NCBI GenBank assembly: GCA_006386115.1
Contig: VFIW01000015.1
Coordinates: forward strand, 124,001-188,000
Reading direction: 5' to 3'
Origin: Globisporangium splendens
Taxonomy: Eukaryota; Oomycota; Peronosporomycetes; Pythiales; Pythiaceae
DNA length: 64,000 nucleotides
The position numbers were made by a program, and so were the translations under genes. Shown piece by piece: positions 33,701 to 43,220 of the stretch; positions within the stretch are counted from its first letter, which is position 1; each line of letters starts with the position of its first letter. The notes under the pieces were generated by a model. That model did not search any database. It was not told the origin of the DNA and saw only the letters and a program-made list of their open reading frames with translations.

Positions 33701-34431
33701 CGAGATTGACCCCACGTCGGCGACGGCGCATGCGAACCTCCCATTTACGTACGCGGGTCAAGACCCGATCAGCGGCGCTGCACTGCTCCCGAAGCGCCTG
33801 TGCGATGTGCGCAATGTCGAGATCGATCGCATGCTGCTGCTGACGCCGCGCGTCGTCGACCACGTCTCGTTCTCGCTGCCTCGCGCCGAGACCTTAAAGC
33901 AGTTCTTCCAGGACGATGTGTATGGCTTGGTGCAGACCACAAAGCCGTCGCTCGCCGCGAACGAATGGTTTGATGGCAAGAACGTCACACCAGCTCGCGA
34001 ATCGCTGCAGCCACAAGGTGCGTCCTGCATGCGCTTTTTCTCCACACTGCTTGGATTCTGCCTGGATGCTGTTGATGCTAACAATGTTGCAATGCCGTTT
34101 GTGTTGAACTAGGGATGGTGCCATTGTCGGAAAAGCCAAAAGACACGGTCCAGGTGAGACCGAAAACGCTCGATTTCCAAGCGCGACTGCGCCAAGAGGA
34201 CGAGGAAAAGCGCCTCAAGGCTGAGCAATTCGAGCGGCTTAACGTACGTTGTGCTTCACTTGCGGTGCCGAGTCTTTAAACTTTGTTTAATTGACAGGCT
34301 TTGGTGTGTTCTTGTGTATTTGTCTGTAGACTCTCGCTGCGCAGCCTTCGCTGCACTCCATCAACCACGGGGCAACCAAAGCTCCGACGACGGCCAACGA
34401 AGCCGACAGTGACGATGACTGGGATGACTAA
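30701..34431 (+). CDS. CORO7-like: Coronin-7 (tandem beta-propeller coronin)
   Basis: Eight exons join in frame to 1037 residues (30701-30729, 30822-30958, 31034-31092, 31190-31291, 31378-32733, 32820-34017, 34113-34243, 34330-34431). Two coronin units are seen. Unit 1 starts A-P-R-F-A-F-H-A-R-S-K-F-R-N and unit 2 starts H-K-F-K-Y-I-K-G-K. Each has WD repeats and the coronin signatures R-N-L, Y-E-I-D and a D-V-x-x-x-E-I-x-R block. A Pro/Ser/Ala/Trp-rich linker of about 130 residues joins them. The C-terminus is acidic, ending D-D-D-W-D-D, as in CORO7/POD1. Such long coronins act in actin regulation and Golgi or endosome traffic. Intron 4 (31292-31377) starts with GC, not GT. Confidence 0.92.
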
Positions 34432-34717
34432 CTGCACTGCACTGACCTAATGGCATGGGTTGTGTTGGGATCGCAATCGGCAAACAAACACACAAGAAGA
34501 CTGGCGGCTTGATATATTACTGTACAGCAGCAGTCTTTGATCCACCTTTTTGCTGTTTTCTTTCTTGACCGTTCCTTTTACAATAGATAGGTTGCCTTGA
34601 CGTGTGTCGTTCTTTGTCTCTTTCTGTCCGTGTGGCATCTTTGCCGTTGGTTCATGACTTCGAACTCCATCAGCTGCAAATGCGCAGGCAAAATTGAAAG
34701 CATTTGAAATGGATGGA

Positions 34718-37700
34718 TCACCGCGTCACGAACGTGTTTCGAAGGCGCTCGCAGACGCGGGTGATGTACTCGTACTCGTTCTGCGTGGCTTCTTCCTTCT
34801 CAATCTCCACGCGAATTTCATCCGGGGACACCTGTACATACCAATAGCAACAGCAACAAAGTCAGCGTCCCAAACCACATTCAACAGCCAGATCATCAAA
34901 GTACAAACTCACCGGTCCATGGACGACGTGCACGCTGGTCTCAAAACTCGTGAACGGGAACTCGTCCAAGATGGCAAACCCGACGACAAACTTGGCTTCT
35001 CGCGATGGCGTAAAGTTCAAAAATTCCACCCACAGGACAGCCGCGTCAACGATAAACTCGAGTGCAAACTGGGTCGACAAGGCGCGGATTTCGCGCAGAA
35101 AACGGAATGCGAGTGTCGTGGAGCGCTCGAGTTCCTGCAACAGAGCGCACACACGACCAGGTCGATCCTGGTCCAAGAGATCTTCGTCCGAAGCAGTGGA
35201 CGAAGCAGTGCGGACAAACCGTGACAACTGAACAGGGTCAAACAGCTTTTGCTGCACCAAGTGGACAATGTCCTTCTCGCTTTCAAGGTACTGCTGACTT
35301 TGTCGTCGTCGCTTTAGCGTCGCGCATGACGACACATCCGTGGAGAACCCACCGCCACGCGATGATCCATTCGCAGATGGTGGGGCATGCAGCACGACGT
35401 CGACCTGCAGATCCACACATACAACTACGTCATCGAATTGAGCACTCAGCTTGAGATGTGACGACGTCGCAACGGCGATGCGCCAAACGCTGAGGCTTCC
35501 TTGGATAGCAGCAAGCTCCTCAGTGTCCAGCACCTGTCTTTCCAACTCGGAAGACGTCTCGGCAGAGATGTGATTGCCCTCAGACGCAACACCCTCGACG
35601 ACACGGAGTTGGTCATGGAGCACCGAGGCTTCAAGCGAGAGCGATGCACAATGCGTTTCCAGCACATCCACCGTCGCAGCATATTCGTTGCGAACGGATT
35701 GCTGTTCCTCGATCGCATCCAGGAGCTCCGCCATTTGCTTTTCCCGCTCGATGAGTTCCTGAAGCGCAGCAAGCTCACTTTGCTTGGTCGCAGTGTCCTT
35801 GGCAACCATACTCTTCAGCGTATCGACATCGTTTTCCAACTCAGCGACAGACAATTGCAGCTTCTCGACGATTTCCCGCTCCATCTTCGCGCGCCACTGG
35901 CACCAACCACTTTGCACTCGTACGGTTTCTAACTCATACAGCGCTTTGATCGACGCCATACCTGCTTCATCCAGGTTCTGCGGACTGAATAGCGCTGGGG
36001 CTTTCTCCGATAGTAGCGATCCGAGTACATCGGAGAGACCAGTGGACCACGAGGAGATCTCGTCAATGTGCGACTTCACAACGTCTTCGCATGCATCAGC
36101 AACCGAGGCAAGTTTCACGGACTCAATGGCTGGATCGGCTGTCGTATGCTTGGTATACAACTCCTCAAAGCGGTCGTCAGGCGTGGTCTGATCATCGCTG
36201 ATGCTTTGGAGATCGGTCGTCGCCAGGAGTTCATCCATGGAGATCAGCGGAACGGCAGGAACTTGCGACTTGCGCCTCGGCGATCGACGCAATGGAGACG
36301 TGATTCGCGCCTTCAGCACCGACGCAGTCACTTCAGTATTCGCTTGTTGGGCCATTTTCGCTTTCGGTGTACCCGAACCAATGCGCTCAAACTTGGACGA
36401 CAAATTCACGACCAGCGATTTCCGGCGGGCATCGTACGTATCTGAATCGCTCTCCTCGTCCTCACTGCTTGCGATGCTCATCATGCTCGGCACGGACGAG
36501 TTCCCAGCATCTTCTTCTTCTTCCATGATCGGATCCAGCGTCACATCTTGTTCGTCCAAGTTGCTGTAGTGCAGCGAGTTGAAGCGCCGGACGGTGCTGC
36601 TGCTGAATTGATGAGTGGTGCTACTGCTCCCAGGACGTCGAGACGATGCGCTTTGCTGCTCATCTTCACGAGCGAGATCCGACAGGTTTCCGAGCGTTGG
36701 CACCTCAGCTTCCTCATCCGATGAGTTTTGTGTGGTTGGCCTTTGCGTGTGACTCGGATACGTAGTATCGTAAGCTGCGGACTCAGCAACGAGATCGCCG
36801 AGGCTCCCGAGCTCTACGGTCTCTTCACGCAACGGCGAGTCTGCAAACAACGAGCCGTCTCTGGATTCCTCTGCACCCTGGTGGTGAAGTCGGAACGATG
36901 GCTGGGAGCCTAGCTGAGCTGCACCTCCACTTTGGTCTTTGGATGTCGCGCTGTTGGGTTTCGACAAGACACCTCCTGCTTGAACAAAATTGGAGAAGTC
37001 ACCAGTGATTTCCATATCTTCACCGGCATCCGAGGACGCCGACGAATCAGCATACGCGAGACGACCCTGTGGTTGTGCATCGTCCGAGCTGAGAAACGAG
37101 GACTTTGTCGCCGAAGGAGGTGGCGCTGGCAGGTTCGCCAGCGCACCAGGACCGATTCCTTTGAGCTTTCTCGCAGATACAGGGGATGTGCGGAGGACAG
37201 AGGCACTCATACTGTTTCGCCGCTGTCGTCGCGCATTCGCCTGATTGTCCAACGGACTCACACCACGTAGACTGTACCGCCGATGGTTCTTTTCCGCTGA
37301 CTTGCTGACGAGAAAACTCAAGCGGGAGTTTGAAGCCTCCAGCACACCTTCAAAGCCCTCTTTTTGCTCGCCATCGTCGCCCGAGTCGATCGCGTCGGCT
37401 TCGTCGAGAAGCGACGTGTTCAATGACGTCTCTTCGTCGTCTTCCTCGACCGGAAATGGCGGTGTCGTTATCCTGTCGAGTGGGAACATGCGCCGCGCAT
37501 CCTTAGCGAGCATCGGAGTCATCGACGTCGACGGAGACCCTAAGTTGAACTCGGCACCCTCTGGAGGACCAAAGTTGACCGATTTCGTCGGCGTCGTCAA
37601 CTGGCCATTCCCTTTCGGTGGCTTCCGCGCACTCAAGATACTCTTGAGCGGTGTCCGTATCCTCGTGTTCCCAGATGCCGTTGGAGACGCAAACTCCGCC

Positions 37701-39784
37701 GATGTTGTTGTCTCTCGTTCTTGCAGCCGCGCGCTGTGCCTCGTCGCCGATGGTTGCTTCTCGTCTCGCTGCTGCTGTTTCCTGGGAGTCGGAGTCTTTT
37801 GTGGACGCGTCAATCCAGTCTTTGCTTTCGATGTTATCGACACGATTGAGTCTGGCGGTGGACTCTCCGTGTTGGCCTCATCGTCATTCGCGCGTGCTTT
37901 CTTACCGTCTTGTCGGTCGGGGCTGCCCTTCTCCTCGTCGTCAGAATCATGCTGCTGCTTGCGTTTCCGCCGAGATGCGAACTCCGGGTTGATTTCGTAC
38001 AAATCCTCGACATTGAGCGTCTCTCGGCGTGTCGTACTCTGGTTTGCTCCGCTGTTGTTGTTGCTGCTGCTACTACTACTGGAGCGTTCGCTCGTGCCGT
38101 TCACGATTGAAAAGATGTCGCTCGGGTCGACCGTAGCTCTCCGACTCTTGGATCGCGTCATCGGTGACGGATCGAGGTCGGACTCCGCTGCTGCTGCAAG
38201 AGTTTGCCTTCTATTGCCAGGTTCAACCTCGGAAGAACCTTCCTCTTTCTCTTCCTCCTCTTCGATTGAAGGTGGTAGCTTTGCATTCGTGTGCTTCGAT
38301 CCTGATTGCATCTCCTGCCGTAACTCGGAGAGGAAATCGGCCGCATCCGTTGGCTCCAACGTCGTACGCCGGCCCTTTGAGTTGCTCATTCGCACAATGC
38401 TGTCGTCGTCACTTCGCCCTTTCTTGCGTGGTGTGTCCGATACCTCGTCCTCTTCTTCTTGCAGCGGTTCGGTCTCATTGCCACTGTTCTCCACATCACC
38501 GCTGTTGTCGGCAGCGACCACCAGCTTGGACGAAAAGAACGTGTCCGTGAAGCTATCACTGCTGATGACACTGCTGTTCCCGTCCAGACCCGCAGCAGGA
38601 GACGAAGAGCTGCTTATGCTCTTTCTCTTTGACGAAGACCGCTTCGACTTGCCTGCTGACGTGCTATTGCTGCTGCCGCTCCCCGACGTGACCATCTCGC
38701 TCATCGTCATCGATAGTACTTCGCTCGGCGACAGCGTGCGCTCCTCTCGCTCTTTCCGCTTCATCGCGCGCGTTTTCCGCACGGACTCGGGCGTCTGCAG
38801 TGCCGTGGATGAAGACGCGAGAAACTGATTCGTGGTGCTGCTTGTAGTCCGCTCGTCCTGCGTTTTGCTCTCACTCTCGCTCGAACTATCGGCCGTGTTT
38901 CCTGCTGCCGCTTTCGCTGCTAACAACCGCTTTTGTTGGGACGACGGGCTCTCGTCGTCGAGCGAGATGCTCTGCAGCAGGCTCTTCAGCGCCGCAGGAG
39001 ACACGGTGTCTCGTCGGGAGATCGCGCTGTCGTCAATAACGCCACTGCTGGTGTTTTGATTCTCGTTCAGCAGCAGCGACGCCTTCGCAGGCGAGAGCGT
39101 TGTGCGTCGCGTGATACGAGGTGGTGACACGAATCGCGCGGTCGTCGCCGTCGCTTTCGGGGTCGAAGCACCTCTAATATCAGCGTCATCTGTAGTTATT
39201 GCTGTCGCATCCGCTGCTGCGGGTTCTGATTGCTCGTCCTGCGTGTCGTAATCGTTTTCATCCTCAGTCTCCGCTTCGTCCGCCGCGTCCGCAATCGCCT
39301 GTGCCACCTGCGTCGCCGTTCGCTCTGTACTACTCGTCTCATCGCTCTCTCTTTTCGAAGCAGCCGCCGTAGAAGCAGCGGTCACAGCGGCGCTTTTCGT
39401 CGCAAACGTCTCGGGCGTATCGATCTCAATGTCGTCACGCGAGCCTTCATCTACGCATACGCATACACACACATATTATACAACCCGTTAAGCCCACCCA
39501 CATCAAACCACCACCCTCTACAGAAACCACCACATGCATACAGAAACCGCCATTGTACCTCCTCCAGTAGCGCCATCGATTCGCAGATTCCGGGTCTGCG
39601 CCAGCTCGCCCAGGATGATCTCGCGCTGGAACTGCGACGCGATGGACTCGGATCTGCGCGCCGTGGGCGTCGTGAGCCGCTCGACGTCTCCTTCCCCCAC
39701 TGCGAGGCTCAGCGGTGGCGGCGGCGGTGGCGGCGGCGCCAGCGGCGGACTCGCGGTGCCATCGACCGCGTCCTCGCTCGCCAT
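34718..39784 (-). CDS. KNL1-like: KNL1/Spc105 kinetochore scaffold
   Basis: Exons 39559-39784, 34913-39450 and 34718-34831 join exactly in frame to 1625 residues. The long N-terminal part is disordered, rich in Ser, Thr and Asp. It holds a PP1-docking-like pair (S-I-L-S-A-R-K near residue 680 and K-S-V-N-F near 699), repeated R-R-x-T-[LV] motifs and one MELT-like M-E-I-T near residue 888. The last 500 residues fit the Spc7 domain: a conserved start (I-S-M-D-E-L-L), a long coiled coil (about 1190-1330) and a strand-helix RWD-like end finishing V-C-E-R-L-R-N-T-F. KNL1 links microtubule-binding Ndc80 and Mis12 complexes and recruits checkpoint proteins and PP1. The family call is from this architecture. 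Confidence 0.72.
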
Positions 39785-40239
39785 GTTCGTTGTTGTCACT
39801 TTTTCGTGGGCTTTGCGCGCTTTTAAAGAGTGAGGAACGCGGGTCTGGCGGGTGGGTTCGGGCGGGTGGTGTGGCAGTATTTCAAACAAAACGTGAATAA
39901 AACCTCGGTAAAGCGCGAATTGACAAGAGAAAAACCTTGTATGTGGTCGGTGGCGGTAGCTGACAGTGACAATATCTACCCTACTTTCTTCTACAACAAT
40001 AGGTTATATTTTCGAACTACCCTGCACAACTGTGATTTTCAAGGCGACATTTACCTTATCAATGATGACATTATCAGTTTTCATAGGGACGCGTCAGTGC
40101 GAATCAGGTGGCGATAGTCGCAAGTTTGATTGGCTATGAGGAGCTGTGGAACCCGCTAAAGTGCGAGCGCAACGCTTGGAGCTCTTTCTTCATGCATCTC
40201 ACTATTGGAACCACCACCGCTAAAGACACGACGACCATC
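39785..40239. other. Divergent promoter between KNL1 and Dbp3 genes
   Basis: About 455 bp, with an AT-rich middle (about 39940-40080). The frame of the helicase is open upstream to about 40108, with Met codons at 40108 and 40192 that could extend its N-terminus. Confidence 0.4.
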
Positions 40240-41943
40240 ATGACTGGAGCTGCCGCCGTGGAGCTCGACGCCAAGCGCAAGCGCAAGGAGGAGAAGAAGG
40301 CCAAGAAGGCGCTGCGCAAGGCGCAAGAGGAGAGCGCTGCTGCTGCTGCTGCTGTGGTAGACGCGGGCGACGACGACGATGCCAAGAAGAAGACCAAGAA
40401 GACCAAGAAGGAATCCAAGAAGCGCGACCGCGAGGAAGAAGCCGACGACGCGACGAAGAAGGTGAAGAAGGACAAGAAGAAGAAGGATAAGTCCAATGGA
40501 GATGAGGACGAGCAGCCGACATCCGATTTCTCGAATGGACCATACCAGCAGTCGCCGGCTTCGGACGGCAACTTCAAAAAGTCCTTCTACGTCGAGAGCA
40601 AGGGCACGGCCAAGATGTCGAACGACGAAGTGGCCGCGTTCCACCAGGAGAACGAGATGACGATCAGCGGGAACAACTGCCTGTACCGTCCGATCCGTAG
40701 CTTCAAGGACGTCACGTTCGAGGACAAGTTCATGAAGACCACGGCGGGGTTCAGCAAGCCAACGCCGATCCAGAGCCAGTGCTGGCCGATCCTGGCATCG
40801 GGCCGTGATATCATTGGTATCGCCGAGACCGGTTCAGGCAAGACGCTCGCGTTCTCGATCCCCGGATTGATCCACATCGCCGCACAGCCTGCGATCTCGC
40901 CAAAGTTCCCGGGTCCACGCATGCTCGTGGTCGCGCCAACGCGTGAGCTGGCGATGCAGAGCTCGGACGTGATCACGCAAGCCGGTAAGCTGTGCGGCTT
41001 GAAGAGCACGTGCATCTACGGCGGTGTGCCGAAGAACGTACAGAAGAAGATCCTGCGGGACGGTGTCCACGTGGTCGTGGCGACGCCTGGCCGCTTGAAG
41101 GATCTCCTGGAAGAGCGCGCGTGCAACCTCTCCAAGGTCTCGTTCGTGGTGTTGGACGAAGCCGACCGCATGCTCGATGAAGGTTTCGAGAAGGATATCC
41201 GCAAGATCATCGGCGAGACCCACCCAGAGCGCCAGATCGCCATGTTCAGCGCCACGTGGCCGCAATCGATCCAGAAGCTCGCGCACGAGTTCTTGACCGA
41301 CCCAGTCAAGGTCACGATTGGTTCGGACGACCTCGCGGCCAGTCAGAACGTCACGCAACTCGTGGAAGTGATCGAAGACCGCGCTCGCGATGCGCGCGTG
41401 CACTCGCTTTTGCAAAAGTACCACAGCTCCCGCAAGAACCTGATCCTAATCTTCGTGCTGTACAAGAAGGAAGCCGACCGCGTGGAGCGCATGTTGCAGC
41501 AGAAGGGCTGGACGTGTGCTGCGATCCACGGCGACCGCAACCAGCAGCAGCGTACGGAGGCCGTCGAGCAGTTCAAGAAGGGCCAGATCCCGCTGCTGAT
41601 CGCTACTGATGTCGCCGCGCGTGGGCTCGATATCCCGGGTGTCGAGTACGTGCTCAACTACTCGTTCCCACTGACGATCGAGGACTACGTGCACCGCATC
41701 GGTCGTACGGGCCGTGGTGGCAAGAAGGGCGTCGCGCACACGTTCTTCACGACCAACGACAAGCCGCGCGCTGGTGAGTTGGTGAACCTGCTGCGCGACT
41801 CGAACCAGGACGTGCCGCAGGACCTGATGAAGTTCGGCACACACGTCAAGAAGAAGGAGCACAAACTGTACGGCGCGTTCGCGAAAAACGTCGACGTGAC
41901 CAAAAAGGCCACCAAGATCACGTTTGGCGACGACAGCGACTAA
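40240..41943 (+). CDS. DBP3-like: DEAD-box RNA helicase, Dbp3 type
   Basis: An intronless gene of 567 residues. The N-terminal 100 residues are Lys/Glu/Asp-rich (repeated K-K-x-K-K), typical of nucleolar Dbp3. Then come the Q motif (F-S-K-P-T-P-I-Q-S-Q-C-W-P), motif I A-E-T-G-S-G-K-T, Ia P-T-R-E-L-A, Ib T-P-G-R, II D-E-A-D, III S-A-T, IV I-L-I-F-V, V A-A-R-G-L-D-I-P and VI H-R-I-G-R-T-G-R-G-G. All ATPase and RNA-binding residues are intact. Yeast Dbp3 assists processing of 35S pre-rRNA at site A3. Assignment to Dbp3 rather than Dbp2/DDX5 rests on the basic N-terminus and lack of a C-terminal RGG tail. Confidence 0.9.
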   Translation: MTGAAAVELDAKRKRKEEKKAKKALRKAQEESAAAAAAVVDAGDDDDAKKKTKKTKKESKKRDREEEADDATKKVKKDKKKKDKSNGDEDEQPTSDFSNGPYQQSPASDGNFKKSFYVESKGTAKMSNDEVAAFHQENEMTISGNNCLYRPIRSFKDVTFEDKFMKTTAGFSKPTPIQSQCWPILASGRDIIGIAETGSGKTLAFSIPGLIHIAAQPAISPKFPGPRMLVVAPTRELAMQSSDVITQAGKLCGLKSTCIYGGVPKNVQKKILRDGVHVVVATPGRLKDLLEERACNLSKVSFVVLDEADRMLDEGFEKDIRKIIGETHPERQIAMFSATWPQSIQKLAHEFLTDPVKVTIGSDDLAASQNVTQLVEVIEDRARDARVHSLLQKYHSSRKNLILIFVLYKKEADRVERMLQQKGWTCAAIHGDRNQQQRTEAVEQFKKGQIPLLIATDVAARGLDIPGVEYVLNYSFPLTIEDYVHRIGRTGRGGKKGVAHTFFTTNDKPRAGELVNLLRDSNQDVPQDLMKFGTHVKKKEHKLYGAFAKNVDVTKKATKITFGDDSD

Positions 41944-42098
41944 GCCAGATAGATGAATATATAGAATAGGTTTCTTTCTCTCTTCCCATGTTGCACATAC
42001 AAGTTGCCCAGCATTGGCTGGTACCTGTGCATCTCTTTCTTTAACGATATGTGATAGACGTTTGCCCATTTTTGCTTCTTTAACACAAGACGCAGCGT

Positions 42099-43029
42099 TT
42101 AGTCTTTGTCGCTGCCATCATCATCACTGCTGCTAGAGTACCCTAAGAGCAGCGCACCTGGTGCTGGTGCCGCCTTCTTTGCTGGAGCCGGCGGCGGTGG
42201 TGGTGGTGGAGATGTTGCCGCACTGTTGGCATCTGCAGTCATCTTGGGAGCGTCTTTTGTATCCGCTTGCGTGGATGTCTTTCCTGGCTTCTGCTTCTTC
42301 TTGATCGTGCTGCTCTCAGCACTTTTGCTCTCGTCCGACGCAGGCGCTTTGCGTTTCTTCGCTTTGACGGTCACGATCGCCGCCGCTGGTGCTTTCTTTC
42401 CATCAATGCTGGCGCCACTTGCTGCGCGTTTCATAGTCACGACGGAATCACTGGTGCTGGTTCTCGAAGCTGCTCCAACGGCGTCAAGCGGTAGGAGCGA
42501 CGGCTTTTGTGCTTGCAGCTTCAACGCTGTCGATCGGAAGCTATGTAGATCTATAACAAGAAAAGAATATCAACAGCGGCGACATTACGGATCCATTCCA
42601 CCGTCGTCAGATATGTATTGCTCGTATGAGCTCGTGTGAATGTTACGTACATGCTTCTTCCTCCGCGCGCCGCTTGTTCTTCTGCTCCTCTTCGATGCGC
42701 TTTTGCTCCAGCAAATAGAGTCTGTAGCATGAGTAGCATAGCCGCGATTAAACACACGCGTTATGAATGACACACTCGCGAATGCATATCAACTACAACA
42801 CAATGTTCCCGTGCCTGTCAGAGGTGTCCATGAACCCTCGGCCAACGAACGCGCCGCTACTGCCGCCGCTCAGGTCGTTCACGAACTGGCGCCCGGCCTC
42901 CGTGGTCGTGTCGGCGCTGGAGCCAGGCATCACCTTGAACTCCGTACGCTTTGTGGCCGCCGTCGACGCCGACGCCAGCAGCCTGCGCGCCGCATCCTGG
43001 TTCGCTGGGTGCCACGACGGAACGTCCAT
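42099..43029 (-). CDS. Lys/Ser-rich protein of unknown function
   Basis: Three exons (42815-43029, 42651-42721, 42099-42550) join in frame to 245 residues when a GC donor (AG|GCACGG) is used for the first intron. A weak GT donor a few bases on also keeps phase. The middle exon encodes a charged helix, Q-K-R-I-E-E-E-Q-K-N-K-R-R. The C-terminal half is Lys/Ala/Ser-rich with a run of seven prolines, and ends L-G-Y-S-S-S-S-D-D-D-G. That ending recalls the C-terminus of the FAM192A/PIP30 family (G-x-x-x-Y-S-x-S-S-D), but the N-terminal domain of that family is not clear here. Likely nuclear from composition; function unknown. Confidence 0.55.
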
Positions 43030-43220
43030 CTTCTCAATGATCGAGTTCCACAAACACCAGCAGCACTGAGTCAAACAGCACTAAAATGAATAACAGCCAA
43101 TCAGAACACAGTCTTTTGTTCGAATGTCACCAATGAAGAGCTGTGCAACACAACCTCAAAATGACAAAAAGGGTCAATTATGGTGATTATTGCACCCAAA
43201 CTGACCTAGTCTACCTGTGT

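Noticed and set aside
37245..38828. Open frame of 527 codons on the plus strand
   Set aside because: It lies fully antisense to KNL1, is made of Ser/Leu/Val repeats mirroring the Asp/Ser-rich coding strand, and has no motif.
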